DNA of 64,000 nucleotides. It comes from G964020105 sp964020105 (lineage in GTDB: Bacteria > Pseudomonadota > Alphaproteobacteria > WRAU01 > Hepatincolaceae). The stretch is taken from the NCBI GenBank assembly GCA_964020105.1, contig OZ026535.1, forward strand, positions 744,001 through 808,000, given 5' to 3'. The notes beneath the pieces were generated by a model. It did no database searches, was not told where the DNA came from, and worked only from the letters and a program-made list of their open reading frames with translations. Each line of letters opens with the position of its first letter. Position 1 is the stretch's first letter. Positions 1 to 9,232 of this stretch are shown piece after piece. The position numbers were made by a program, and so were the translations under genes.

Positions 1-204
1 CTTAGGCGTAAATATTCCTGGAGTGTCTATGAAAATAATTTGTGCCGCAATACTGCTATGTATTCCCAATACCCTTAATCTAGTGGTCTGAACTTTATGA
101 GATACTATGGAAACTTTTGCACCCACAACAGCATTGACGAATGTAGATTTTCCTGCATTTGTTTCCCCTAATAGGGCTACAAAAACACTTTTTTTTTGTT
201 TCAT
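1..204 (-). CDS. era: GTPase Era, N-terminal part (cut by window edge)
   Basis: Only the first 68 codons are present; the gene runs off the left edge. Translating the minus strand from the ATG at 204 gives a P-loop GTPase start: Walker A GETNAGKST at residues 13-21, the Era hallmark SHKVQTTR at 35-42 (usual form S-x-K-x-Q-T-T-R), and the G3 motif DTPG at 60-63. Era binds the 3' end of 16S rRNA and helps 30S assembly; its C-terminal KH domain would lie outside. The TTR-containing switch region and close fit to Era make confusion with Der or Obg unlikely. Confidence 0.9.
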   Translation of the reverse strand, partial: MKQKKSVFVALLGETNAGKSTFVNAVVGAKVSIVSHKVQTTRLRVLGIHSSIAAQIIFIDTPGIFTPK

Positions 205-366
205 TACGCTATCCTTTTCCTGGACAATTATATATTACTTAAGCAAAAATACAATTTATTATTATAACTAGGCAATAAAATAGAGATAATTTATGATTCT
301 ATATTTGCATAAATAAAAAATTTTTGTTACTATCTAAGTATAATTGTTATGCTTATTAGTATAAAG

Positions 367-434
367 TATGCTTCAAGTAATAAATTAAAGAAGTATAAAA
401 TATGTTTCAGGTAACAAACTAAAGAAGTATAAAA
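367..434. repeat. 34-bp imperfect tandem duplication upstream of the CI-like gene
   Basis: Copies 367-400 and 401-434 match at all but four positions and abut exactly; both end in ttaaagaagtataaaa or its near copy. The second copy ends on the first base of the start codon of the small repressor-like gene, so this is its leader. Doubling of a leader next to a DNA-binding protein could create paired operator or promoter elements; that role is inference. Confidence 0.75.
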
Positions 435-634
435 TGGATACATTTGAAGCAAGAATTAATCTGCTTATTAAAAAGCTTGGTGGCAAGACTAAAGCCTCGA
501 AAAAACTAGACATTTCAACTGAACAAATAAGGAGATGGATTAATGGAGTATCTGCTCCTGGTTTTTTCAAAATGCAACTATTATGTGATCTAACAGATAC
601 AAGCTTAGATTGGCTAGCAAATGGTAAGAAATAA
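434..634 (+). CDS. Small CI-type helix-turn-helix protein
   Basis: A 66-residue protein that is nearly all one helix-turn-helix domain. Residues about 15-45 (KLGGKTKASKKLDISTEQIR, then the recognition-helix end RRWINGVSAPG) and the tail LLCDLTDTSLDWLANGKK resemble the N-terminal domain of phage CI-type repressors (Phage_CI_repr family). The peptidase/dimerisation half of a CI protein is missing. No prophage gene is nearby, so it is an orphan regulator or a relic of one. The 34-bp tandem repeat in front may contain its operator. The family is fairly clear; the target is unknown. Confidence 0.65.
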   Translation: MDTFEARINLLIKKLGGKTKASKKLDISTEQIRRWINGVSAPGFFKMQLLCDLTDTSLDWLANGKK

Positions 635-1158
635 TATCATTTCCATTATTCCTTTAAAGAATTTATGGCATAATGAAAAATTATATATAATTGAGCAAAA
701 ATTGTTTTTCATCTAAACAATATGCTACACTAATTGTGTCCATTTTAGCATAGGCATTTTAATGAGTGTAGAAAGGACTAAAAATTTATTGCTTTCCTTG
801 TTTTTATTGATTATATTTTGACCACATTTTTTATCTCATTTCTCTACCCCTTCCCCCAACTTTCTTCACTACCAAAACCATATTTTTAGTAATTTTAAAT
901 CCCTTGGAACCACTAAGGATTCTAAACTTATTACCTCTACAAGTTTTTATAAAAATAATCTAAATATGCTATTGTACTTGTTTAAACTAGCCATTACTTA
1001 TAAGCTTAATCATATTATCTACCTAAATAATTAGTATCAACGCAATTAAAAAACTTAATAGTATTATTTTGTCAGTTATTTCATTTTTTTGATATTGAAA
1101 AGAATTAAGAAAATTAAGTAGAAAAAAACCATATATGTAGTGGCTTTTATTATGTTTT
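635..1158. other. Intergenic region, no gene recognised
   Basis: About 520 bp of AT-rich sequence with stops in all frames. A 19-codon reading frame at 762-821 has a hydrophobic end but no support as a gene. No hairpin with a T-run stands out. Decayed sequence next to the truncated nuclease gene is the simplest reading. Confidence 0.5.
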
Positions 1159-1632
1159 TTAGACATACTTATCTATTGAGACTCTTCTAATTTTATTATT
1201 TTTAACTTGAGTAGCATCAATAGAAATCACCCAAGGTATATTTTGTGATTGTTTAGCTATAACCTCAACTAACATACAGATACTATTTGGCTCTAAATTT
1301 ATTTGACTTTGCATCTTAATAAATGTTTTTTGAGAAGAACTAGAATTCATAGTATTATGTTTATTCTTCATTTCTACGTAGATTTTTGCTTTGTTATTAA
1401 TAATATCAAAACCTTGTTTTGGTACTATCCAATCTTCTCCACCTATATAATTGAAAATATCTTGGTGAAAATATCCAATTTGATTATTATTAGATTTATC
1501 AATTTGCCTTGCAACTTCTAGTTCTATTATTTCTGCAATGGATTTTTTATAAATTTTTGCATCAAAAGTTAGTTTAATTGGATCAATTAAATTTTTATTA
1601 AACTTGTGTAAGTTTATCTTCGTACGAAACAT
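1159..1632 (-). CDS. Eco47II-family type II restriction endonuclease, C-terminally truncated
   Basis: The 157-residue product carries the family core of Eco47II/Sau96I-type enzymes (GGNCC cutters): a PD-(D/E)xK arrangement in GFDIINNKAKIYVEMKNKH (about residues 74-92), followed by NTMNSSSSQKTFIKMQ. The last residues RRVSIDKYV stop where relatives, as I recall them, continue for roughly 60 or more residues, so the C-terminus seems lost; no frame just downstream restores it. The gene follows the cytosine methyltransferase by 50 bp on the same strand, as expected for a type II pair. Its catalytic residues remain, but activity is doubtful. Confidence 0.75.
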   Translation of the reverse strand: MFRTKINLHKFNKNLIDPIKLTFDAKIYKKSIAEIIELEVARQIDKSNNNQIGYFHQDIFNYIGGEDWIVPKQGFDIINNKAKIYVEMKNKHNTMNSSSSQKTFIKMQSQINLEPNSICMLVEVIAKQSQNIPWVISIDATQVKNNKIRRVSIDKYV

Positions 1633-1682
1633 TTATACAGTTTTTTTAACATGAAAAAATAGATCCTCATTACTAATAAAGC

Positions 1683-2738
1683 TTAATCCATATGTTTTAT
1701 TAGCCATCTATTATCCTTGTTTGCTTTAATATAGTGGTTTTGTATTTTTGATAAGAAATCAACAATTGACACTCCTATATAATAAGCCATATTTACAGGA
1801 ACAGCATTCCCTATTTGTTTATATTGTGAGGATATACTTCCTGAGAATTCCCAACTATCAGGAAAAGATTGTATTCTAGCATACTCCCTTATGGTAAATG
1901 GTCTGTTTTCTTCAGGGTGACATCTATCTGTTTGTTTTTGCATGGGCGAGGTTGTAAGTGTTAGACAAGGCTCATTCCAAGCTATTCTTCTTGCTATCCC
2001 TGTTTTCCCTCCACCTAAATAATAGCTTTTCCCCATATACTCCTTTGCTACTTCCATAGGCAAATGACGATGGCAACCTCCTTGCGGGACTAAAGCAAAT
2101 ACCTCTTGCTTATACTTCGGATATTGATACCCTTCAGATTTAGGCACATCTTTTAAAACATCTTTTAAAACTAGCTTCCTCGTTGTTAAGGTTTGTGGAA
2201 AATTATATTCTAGCTTAAGATCTCCTCTAATGCCTATAATCACCAGTCTTTCCCTTTTTTGTGCTACTCCGTAATCTAATGCATTTAATACCTTATATTT
2301 TACATTATATCCTAACTCCTCAAAGGTCTCCTTAATAACTCTAAAGGTATTACCCCTATCATGACTAAGTAATCCCTTAACATTTTCTGCCACAATAATT
2401 TTTGGTTTTAATTTTTTAGCAATTATAGCAAAATCATAAAATAACGTACCTCTTGCATCCTCTATACCTAACTTCTTTCCTGCATAAGAAAAAGGTTGAC
2501 ATGGGAATCCTCCACTTATTACATCAATTTCTTCCTCAGTATTAATATATGTATCCATCTCTTTAATAAAGTCCTTAATATCCTTATTAATAACATTCCA
2601 ATCTTTCCTGTTGCGTCTTAATGTTTCAGAGGCATATTTATCAACCTCAACAAGCCCAACTGTATTAAACCCAGCTTTATCAAAGCCTAAAGCTAATCCT
2701 CCAGCTCCTGCAAATAACTCAAGCATATTATAAGACAT
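1683..2738 (-). CDS. DNA (cytosine-5) methyltransferase, Dcm/Eco47II type
   Basis: All main C5-methyltransferase motifs are present. Counted from the upstream ATG at 2750 they are LFAGAGGLALGF (SAM loop, 12-23), FPCQPFS with catalytic Cys84, ENV 122-124, QKRER (QxRxR) 164-168, and QIGNAVPV near the C-terminus. I prefer the ATG at 2738 because a GGAGAG Shine-Dalgarno lies just before it; the ATG at 2750 adds only four residues. With the nuclease downstream it should protect a GGNCC-like site, which is inference from the partner. The enzyme looks intact although its nuclease does not, so it may now work as an orphan methylase. Confidence 0.9.
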   Translation of the reverse strand: MSYNMLELFAGAGGLALGFDKAGFNTVGLVEVDKYASETLRRNRKDWNVINKDIKDFIKEMDTYINTEEEIDVISGGFPCQPFSYAGKKLGIEDARGTLFYDFAIIAKKLKPKIIVAENVKGLLSHDRGNTFRVIKETFEELGYNVKYKVLNALDYGVAQKRERLVIIGIRGDLKLEYNFPQTLTTRKLVLKDVLKDVPKSEGYQYPKYKQEVFALVPQGGCHRHLPMEVAKEYMGKSYYLGGGKTGIARRIAWNEPCLTLTTSPMQKQTDRCHPEENRPFTIREYARIQSFPDSWEFSGSISSQYKQIGNAVPVNMAYYIGVSIVDFLSKIQNHYIKANKDNRWLIKHMD

Positions 2739-2750
2739 ACCACTCTCCAT

Positions 2751-3413
2751 TCTACTAACATATAGTATACTATAAAGAATTTATATTTCTACTTATAATC
2801 CTATACTTATCAGAAAGCAAAAGTTCAGACAATACATATAGGCTAGATTTACCTCCCTCACCCAATCAGATACATTGGATAGATGTATAATAAATAAGCT
2901 GAAGATAGTGTTCTTGAAGTGTAGAAAAACCTTATAAAGCAGGTGAAAAGGTTTTATCTGAAGCTTTATAAATAGCAGCATATAAGCTTTCCAGAAGGAT
3001 ATAAATATACGATCTGGTAACCTAGAGATAATTTAACTATAAATCTAATATCCCAATTAATGCTAAAAACAAGGTTAATTTCGACAAAAAAGAAGCAATT
3101 ATTTAGTAGGTGTCCAAATTGGAAGAAATGAAGATTAGAAAAACTTATAGGGTAATTAATTCGGACTGCTGAAATTTAAAAGAGCTATTTGATGCCAATT
3201 GAAAATCTTTACCAAATAATTATAAACCACTACAATTTATATTATTCTATTACTATTTCAGTGGTAATTATCTTTTTAATTAAAGTTGGCATAATGCAAA
3301 AATATATTTGATGATTCATACGATAGAAATAAAATCTAATGGATTGTTTTTTGATTCATTAGACTGCAAAACTAAGGGCAGTGATTTTCAAATAGTGACA
3401 AGCAAAAATATTA
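2751..3413. other. Intergenic region, no gene recognised
   Basis: About 660 bp between lpxI and the methyltransferase. The only longer open frame (2793-2981, minus) has an AT-driven hydrophobic composition and no recognisable domain. I see no tRNA, clear terminator or repeat. Confidence 0.5.
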
Positions 3414-4241
3414 TTATGCTTTCTTTACCATAATAAAAATACCATATTTATTTGCTAATCTAACCACCTCATTTTTATTTAGAATTATAGTTGATTGAGC
3501 TTCTACTATGATGCCTGCTAGACCTGCATCTTTTACCTGTTTAATGGTCTTATCACCTATAGTTGGAAGATCCACTCTTTCTTCCTGATGTTGTTTTTTT
3601 ACCTTAATTAAAATACCTTTTCTTCCTGCTTTTTTTAATATATCTTTGGAACGCTTAATCATTGCTGCAGTGCCCTCAACTGCTTCAACAGCAATTACCA
3701 TATTTTGCTGAAAAATTATACTTTGTCCTATATCAAAAACACTAAGTTGCTTAGCTAACAAAAATCCTTTATCAATATCCTCTTTATATTCCTCTGCTAT
3801 TGTAGTTAAAGATAACAAGCCCTCCTCAGCAAGTATGCTAGGATCTATCTCTTGTGCTGCTATTATCTTAAAACCATTTGATTCTATAATTTCTATTACC
3901 TTGCTAAGCAAACTATTATCTCCTGTGGAATTATACAGCTCTTTTATTAACTCCCTACCCAAAGAATCTAATCTGATTGAAAAAAGTGAGGGTCTCTGCA
4001 TATACCCAACTAGAACTATCTTATTAACATTGTTATATTTCAATTTATTTATAAAATCAGCAATTTCACCGATATAAAACCAAAAATTATCATAAGAATT
4101 AACTAATGCTTTAGGAGAAAATCCTCTGATGCCAACCACAATAAAATCAAGTTTTTGCTTTTCTGCTTCTTTTATAATTCTAAATGGTAAATCCCCACCA
4201 CCAACAATGAAAGCATATTTATCCTCTGAAGAGCTTCTCAC
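3414..4241 (-). CDS. lpxI: UDP-2,3-diacylglucosamine diphosphatase LpxI
   Basis: A 275-residue DUF1009/LpxI-type protein. It starts with AFIVGGGDLPFRIIKEA (about 10-26), has the middle IVLVGYMQRPSLF, and ends with the family core VKKQHQEERVDLPTIGDKTI, GLAGIIVEAQST and ANKYGIF. LpxI hydrolyses UDP-2,3-diacylglucosamine to lipid X in lipid A synthesis and replaces LpxH in most alphaproteobacteria. It is the last gene of the skp-lpxD-fabZ-lpxA-lpxI operon, 61 bp after lpxA. lpxB, which often follows, is not here. Confidence 0.93.
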   Translation of the reverse strand: MRSSSEDKYAFIVGGGDLPFRIIKEAEKQKLDFIVVGIRGFSPKALVNSYDNFWFYIGEIADFINKLKYNNVNKIVLVGYMQRPSLFSIRLDSLGRELIKELYNSTGDNSLLSKVIEIIESNGFKIIAAQEIDPSILAEEGLLSLTTIAEEYKEDIDKGFLLAKQLSVFDIGQSIIFQQNMVIAVEAVEGTAAMIKRSKDILKKAGRKGILIKVKKQHQEERVDLPTIGDKTIKQVKDAGLAGIIVEAQSTIILNKNEVVRLANKYGIFIMVKKA

Positions 4242-4302
4242 TAAACCATCCTTGCTTATTTACTGCTGTGGCTGATAATCATAGAAGATAACTATAAATT
4301 AT

Positions 4303-5100
4303 CTAAGAATGTTTCCTATATACTGTAAATATATGCCTGCTTGTTTCTGAACTAACAAAATCTATAATTTTTTGCACTGCGGTATTTTTATAATTTTTAG
4401 ATTTTAATCTTTCTACATTATCTTTAAAGATATATTCTTTTGAAAATAAAATATCATAAGCATCTGAAATTTCATGGATTTCATCTCTACTGAAACCTTT
4501 TCTACGTAGACCAACCAAATTCACTCCATTAATTTCTGCGGTTGACCTAACTCCTGTATAAAGAGCATATGGAATGATATCGGATCCTATGCCACTCATG
4601 CCGCCGATGAAAGCTCCCTCACCCACTCTACAAAACTGATGCACGGCACTACCACCGCCTAATATAGCTCCATCATCCACTATAACATGTCCGGCCAAAA
4701 GAACATTATTGTCAATAATTACATTATTACCAATCAAAACATCATGAGCAACATGCGAAGCCACCATTAGTAAGCAATTATCACCAATCCTAGTGATTCC
4801 CTCACCCGTTGCCAGGTGTATTGTAACATGCTCTCTAATGCGATTATTTTTTCCTATAATAATTTTTGTATTTTCACCTTTATATTTTAGATCTTGTGGA
4901 GCAACACCTATAACAACATATGGAAAAATTATTGTCCCTTCATCTATTTCAGTATCCCCATCTATATAAACAGAACTCATAAGATGAACGTTTTTTCTTA
5001 ATTTAACTTTTGCCCCAACTATACAAAATGGCCCTAAAATACAACTATCTTCTATAACAGCATCCCTATGAACTACACAAGTTGGATGAATATTTAACAT
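4303..5100 (-). CDS. lpxA: UDP-N-acetylglucosamine acyltransferase LpxA
   Basis: The 265-residue protein shows hexapeptide repeats (left-handed beta-helix) in its first 190 residues and a helical C-terminal domain. The catalytic signature HVAHD lies at 116-120, with His119 equivalent to E. coli His125; GGGSAVHQFCRVGEGAFIGG is the usual substrate-site segment. It adds the first acyl chain to UDP-GlcNAc from acyl-ACP. It sits 24 bp after fabZ in the operon, so acyl-ACP supply and use are co-transcribed. Length is normal. Confidence 0.96.
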   Translation of the reverse strand: MLNIHPTCVVHRDAVIEDSCILGPFCIVGAKVKLRKNVHLMSSVYIDGDTEIDEGTIIFPYVVIGVAPQDLKYKGENTKIIIGKNNRIREHVTIHLATGEGITRIGDNCLLMVASHVAHDVLIGNNVIIDNNVLLAGHVIVDDGAILGGGSAVHQFCRVGEGAFIGGMSGIGSDIIPYALYTGVRSTAEINGVNLVGLRRKGFSRDEIHEISDAYDILFSKEYIFKDNVERLKSKNYKNTAVQKIIDFVSSETSRHIFTVYRKHS

Positions 5101-5124
5101 TATCTCTCCTTATTATCATAGTAA

Positions 5125-5568
5125 TTATTTTATCATGGCTGTCAAGATTGCCTCACAAACAACTTTATCATCCACGTAAGCTTCTGTTTTTAATTTAGAT
5201 ACAGGTCCCTTAGTATTTATTGGATGAGCCTTCAATAATAAGCTGTCACCAGGTACTACTGGTTTTCTAAATTTACAATCATCTATACTCATAAAAAAAA
5301 CATTCTTATTATTTTCACTATTGCCACTGTTTAATAAATAAAACAGAGCACATGATTGTGCTAAAGCCTCTATAATTAGCACTCCCGGCATAATGGGATA
5401 ATTAGGGAAGTGTCCTTGAAAAAACTCCTCATTCACTGTAACATTTTTTATAGCTATTATATGTTTATTTTTTACAAATTCTTTAACTCTATCTACCAAC
5501 AAAAATGGATATCTGTGTGGTAATAGTTTTTTAATTTCTTCAATATTTAATGTTTTTACTTCATCCAT
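5125..5568 (-). CDS. fabZ: 3-hydroxyacyl-ACP dehydratase FabZ
   Basis: A 147-residue hot-dog-fold protein with LLPHRYPFLLVDRV (15-28) and the catalytic segment GHFPNYPIMPGVLIIEALAQ, where His53 and Glu67 are the active-site pair. It dehydrates beta-hydroxyacyl-ACP in fatty acid elongation. Placement between lpxD and lpxA is the classic arrangement: FabZ competes with LpxA/LpxD for hydroxyacyl-ACP. Confidence 0.96.
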   Translation of the reverse strand: MDEVKTLNIEEIKKLLPHRYPFLLVDRVKEFVKNKHIIAIKNVTVNEEFFQGHFPNYPIMPGVLIIEALAQSCALFYLLNSGNSENNKNVFFMSIDDCKFRKPVVPGDSLLLKAHPINTKGPVSKLKTEAYVDDKVVCEAILTAMIK

Positions 5569-5610
5569 TGAAATGATCCTCAGTTTTTTAATTAGTAACT
5601 TTAAAACAAA

Positions 5611-6612
5611 CTATCTTTCTATCATTTTTCGTAACATAACTTGTAGTTTCCAGAATGATTTATGATTAATTGCAGGAGATCCAACCACCGTTTCACCTGC
5701 CTCTATATTATTAGCAATCCCAGACATACCAGCAATCTTGACACCATCACCTATAACTAGGTGTGGAGCTATGGAAGAATTACCTCCAATTAATACATAA
5801 TCACCAATCACTGTACTACCAGCAATAGCAGTAGCAGCAGATAAAAAGCAATATTTACCTATTCTTACTCCATGAGCTATTTGTACCATATTATCTATTT
5901 TAGTACCCTGCCCTATTACTGTGTCATGCAAAGCACCCCTATCTACGCAGGTATTTGCACCTAATTCAACATCATCACCCACAATAACACTAGCAATTTG
6001 TGGTATTTTAATGTGACCTCCAGCATTAGGTGCAAAACCAAAGCCATCCTGACCAATCCTTACTCCATCATGAATAATAAAGCGATTACCTATAGTAGCA
6101 TATTTAATCGATACATTACTATATATGTAACCATTACTTCCGATTGTTACAGAATCACCTATCGATGTATTAGAATCTATATAAACATTATCACCAATAG
6201 TAACATTTTCGCCAATAGTAACAAAATTACCGATATGACATCCTTTACCAATTTTAGCGGAATTAGCTATAGCCGTTCTTGAAGAGATATATTCTTCAAA
6301 TTTAGGCAATGGAAATAAATAAAGAGCTACTTTGGCAAATGCTAAATACGGATCTTTCACTATTAACAGAGCTGTATTTTTTGGTGCTAAATGTATATAT
6401 TTTTCTTCAATAAAACATGCTCCTGCTAATGATTTTTTCAGTACATCTTCATATTTCATGCTATTAAAGAAGCATATATCTGTATTTTTTGCTTTCTCTA
6501 AAGATGCCACCGAGGTAATACTTATATTGGCGTTACCAATAATTTTTGCGGAGGTAATTTCTGCTACTTCAGATAAAGATAAACTTCTTAATGGAGTAAA
6601 AAAATTGCTCAT
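5611..6612 (-). CDS. lpxD: UDP-3-O-acylglucosamine N-acyltransferase LpxD
   Basis: The 333-residue product has an N-terminal uridine-binding domain (about 1-105) followed by many hexapeptide repeats (118-310). The catalytic histidine is His247 in NMVQIAHGVRIG, and DGFGFAP (about 189-195) is the lipid-binding family signature. It adds the second hydroxyacyl chain in lipid A synthesis. Spacing to fabZ is 42 bp and to skp 23 bp, consistent with one transcript. Confidence 0.96.
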   Translation of the reverse strand: MSNFFTPLRSLSLSEVAEITSAKIIGNANISITSVASLEKAKNTDICFFNSMKYEDVLKKSLAGACFIEEKYIHLAPKNTALLIVKDPYLAFAKVALYLFPLPKFEEYISSRTAIANSAKIGKGCHIGNFVTIGENVTIGDNVYIDSNTSIGDSVTIGSNGYIYSNVSIKYATIGNRFIIHDGVRIGQDGFGFAPNAGGHIKIPQIASVIVGDDVELGANTCVDRGALHDTVIGQGTKIDNMVQIAHGVRIGKYCFLSAATAIAGSTVIGDYVLIGGNSSIAPHLVIGDGVKIAGMSGIANNIEAGETVVGSPAINHKSFWKLQVMLRKMIER

Positions 6613-6635
6613 ATTAAACCGATATTTATATTAAA

Positions 6636-7157
6636 CTAAGAAACTTTTTTAAGTGATATCTTAGGTAAAGCTTTATCTAGTCTTTTTAGTACTTCCTCAG
6701 ACATATCAGATTTTTCACTATAATAAGCTAGAGATTCTGCTAAATAAACCATTTCATAAGAATTTTCTTTTACTAAAGCAGTAATAATTTTTCTAAATTG
6801 TTCTTCTATTGTTTTCATGGCAGCTTCATTATTTTTTTGTAATTCAGCTTGTTTTTCTTGCAATTTATTATTAGCAGATTCTGCTTTAGTACGCCATTCA
6901 GCAACTTTTTTATTGAAATCAACTTCGCTGTATTCAGCTTTTTTTGCCAAAAGATCTTTCTCGGCTTTCTGAAGGACTTCTTCTTCTTTTTTAGCAATTG
7001 CTTCGAAAGCTTTCTGATTTTCTCCAGCCTGCTTTAATAGACTATTGTAAGCCTGGGATTTTTGCATAACATATTGATACTTAACAACTGCACTTCCTTC
7101 TGCAAAAGCGGCTATACTCGAAAAAGCAAGTATAAATAACATATAAACTAATTTCAT
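6636..7157 (-). CDS. skp: OmpH/Skp family periplasmic chaperone
   Basis: A 173-residue protein with a signal peptide (MKLVYMLFILAFSSIAAFA, cleavage near 19), then a charged, helix-rich region of about residues 45-125 rich in K, E, A and Q that forms a coiled coil in this family. Skp holds unfolded outer-membrane proteins in the periplasm. It opens the lipid A operon; bamA, which often precedes skp in related genomes, is not adjacent here, where a divergent manA starts instead. Assignment rests on context plus architecture because Skp sequences are poorly conserved. Confidence 0.85.
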   Translation of the reverse strand: MKLVYMLFILAFSSIAAFAEGSAVVKYQYVMQKSQAYNSLLKQAGENQKAFEAIAKKEEEVLQKAEKDLLAKKAEYSEVDFNKKVAEWRTKAESANNKLQEKQAELQKNNEAAMKTIEEQFRKIITALVKENSYEMVYLAESLAYYSEKSDMSEEVLKRLDKALPKISLKKVS

Positions 7158-7281
7158 TGATCTCTCCTTTTATTAAAATAGAATAGAATAACAAACTAAG
7201 TGCTATTGTGTATTATTGTAATATCTTTTAGAATAATTTTGTACATTTATTTTTTTCAACTTATAAATTAAGGTAATTACT

Positions 7282-8256
7282 ATGTTATACCCTATTAAGT
7301 TCAGATCAATTTTCAAAAATAGGATCTGGGGAGGCAGTATGATAAAAAACTATTTAAGTAGAAGAATAGATGCTGTTGATAAGAATAGGATTGGAGAATC
7401 TTGGGATCTGTGTGATAGAGATAATGATCAAAGTATAGTGGAAAATGGCTTTCTAAAAGGTTATAGCATTTCTGCACTAAGAAAGGAGTACGGTAAGATT
7501 TTATTTGGTGAATATTATGACATTAATAAAAAATTTCCTATTATGGTAAAAATTATTGATGCTAAAGAGGATTTATCTCTGCAAGTACATCCGCCAAAAA
7601 ACAGCTTATTATTTCTTCCCAAGGGAGCTGAAACTAAAGATGAGTTTTGGTATGTGCTAGAAACACAAGGGGATGCTAAAATTATTGCTGGCTTAAAAAA
7701 TAGCAATAAAAGAGAGCAATTTATGGCGAATTATGATTCTAAAGATATTATAGATTGTATGCAAATTCATGATTCTACTAAGGATACATTAATATATTTG
7801 CCCTCTGGCATAGTGCATACAATAGGAGCAGGTAATTTAATTTTAGAAATACAAGAAAATAGCGATACAACTTATAGAATAAGTGATTGGGGTAGAGCTG
7901 ATATTAATGGTATTAAAAGAGAACTGCATATGGAAGAGGCTGTAAAATGTATTGATTTTAGCAACTCTAATAAGGTAGTCCTTAACAAAATAAATGTAGA
8001 TATAACCACTAAAGTAATTGATGCTGCTAGCTTTGAAAGCCATAATATTTTTATTACAAACTCTACAGTAGTAACTACAGCTATTAGCAATTGTAAAATA
8101 ATATCAATCACTAATGGTACTGTTGCAATCCAGTGTTCTAATGAAGAGCTGATTCTTAAAAGGGGTGAAAGCGCACTATTACCTGCTAATTTAACATTTA
8201 TCCTTAATTCTTATGATAGTACATGGGCTAGCTGTTTATTAACTATATCTAAGTAA
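7282..8256 (+). CDS. manA: Class I mannose-6-phosphate isomerase
   Basis: A 324-residue cupin enzyme of the shorter, Bacillus-like ManA group. Metal-binding residues are visible: Gln101 and His103 in QVHPP, Glu121 in DEFWYVLE, and His179 in PSGIVHTIG. The segment ILEIQENSDTTYRISDWGR is typical. It interconverts mannose-6-P and fructose-6-P, feeding GDP-mannose synthesis or letting imported mannose enter metabolism. It is divergent from skp over a 124-bp shared promoter region. Together with the PTS genes at 51-56 kb it implies real hexose-phosphate metabolism. Confidence 0.93.
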   Translation: MLYPIKFRSIFKNRIWGGSMIKNYLSRRIDAVDKNRIGESWDLCDRDNDQSIVENGFLKGYSISALRKEYGKILFGEYYDINKKFPIMVKIIDAKEDLSLQVHPPKNSLLFLPKGAETKDEFWYVLETQGDAKIIAGLKNSNKREQFMANYDSKDIIDCMQIHDSTKDTLIYLPSGIVHTIGAGNLILEIQENSDTTYRISDWGRADINGIKRELHMEEAVKCIDFSNSNKVVLNKINVDITTKVIDAASFESHNIFITNSTVVTTAISNCKIISITNGTVAIQCSNEELILKRGESALLPANLTFILNSYDSTWASCLLTISK

Positions 8257-8559
8257 TTTACATAAGTGAAGAGTTAGAATCATAATAATTTTATTCTATT
8301 ATGGGGATTTTCGTTATAATTTGTACTTCAATTCATAAGAGAATCCTCTTCTAAAAACATGTTCATAGTTAAGATAATTAAATTAATTATTGCGATTTTT
8401 AACTCTATTGTAGATAGAATTCTTTTAGAACCCAATTACTTATATAGTTTTTTTCAGTTTATTTTTATCGCACCTAAAAGTGCTATTATTCGTTTGACAT
8501 TTATATTAAAATTTTTCATACTTGTAAGAGTAATCATTTTCATCAGGTTGGGTTTAATC

Positions 8560-9186
8560 ATGTACGTTATAGAATCTTGTACGGAAAATTTTTCTGAGTC
8601 TCTGATAGCTTATAAAAATGGTGCCACAAGGATAGAATTGTGCGAAAATCTGTCTATTGGAGGTGTTACTCCATCTTATGGTAATATAAAGCTTTGTGTT
8701 GATAAACTGCCTATCCCCACATTTGTAATGATTCGCCCTCGTGGAGGTAATTTTGTCTATAATGAGGATGATATTAATATAATGCTCCATGATATTAATG
8801 TGTGTGTCTCTTTGGGTGTAGCTGGAGTTGTATTTGGTTGTTTAAAAGATGATAATACAATTAACTATCCTCTGATGGAAAAATTAATTAGAGAGTGTCG
8901 CGCTTTAGAGATTATAACTCATAGAGCTTTTGATCATGTGAAAGATTTGCATTTAGAAATACAAAAACTAAAAAATATTGGAATACATCATATTTTAAGT
9001 GCTGGTGGTTTATCTACTGCCTTTGATGGTAAAGACAATTTATTGAAAATTTTAACAGAGTGTAAAAAACATTCGGTTAAATTGACGGTTGCTGGTAAAA
9101 TCACCTCTAGCAACTTATCTGAAGTTTCTGCCTTAATACCGGCAGATGCTTATCACGGAAGATCCATAGTTAAATATATAGACTGA
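8560..9186 (+). CDS. cutC: CutC family protein
   Basis: A TIM-barrel CutC protein: ESCTENFSESLIAYKNGATR at the start, IELCENLSIGGVTPSYG, then MIRPRGGNFVY, ITHRAFDHV and AYHGRSIVKY. Homologues are linked to copper tolerance, although the biochemical role is unsettled. I start at ATG 8560 because the family begins there, giving 208 residues. An open in-frame extension reaches back to 8359 and would add 67 very hydrophobic residues without resemblance to the family; it is probably 5' untranslated sequence. Confidence 0.85.
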   Translation: MYVIESCTENFSESLIAYKNGATRIELCENLSIGGVTPSYGNIKLCVDKLPIPTFVMIRPRGGNFVYNEDDINIMLHDINVCVSLGVAGVVFGCLKDDNTINYPLMEKLIRECRALEIITHRAFDHVKDLHLEIQKLKNIGIHHILSAGGLSTAFDGKDNLLKILTECKKHSVKLTVAGKITSSNLSEVSALIPADAYHGRSIVKYID

Positions 9187-9232
9187 CATAATTATTAATT
9201 TATCTTTTTTAAATCATACCAAGGGGAGTATT

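Noticed and set aside
2793..2981. 62-codon minus-strand frame upstream of the methyltransferase
   Set aside because: No Shine-Dalgarno, no domain, and a composition expected from AT-rich noncoding DNA.
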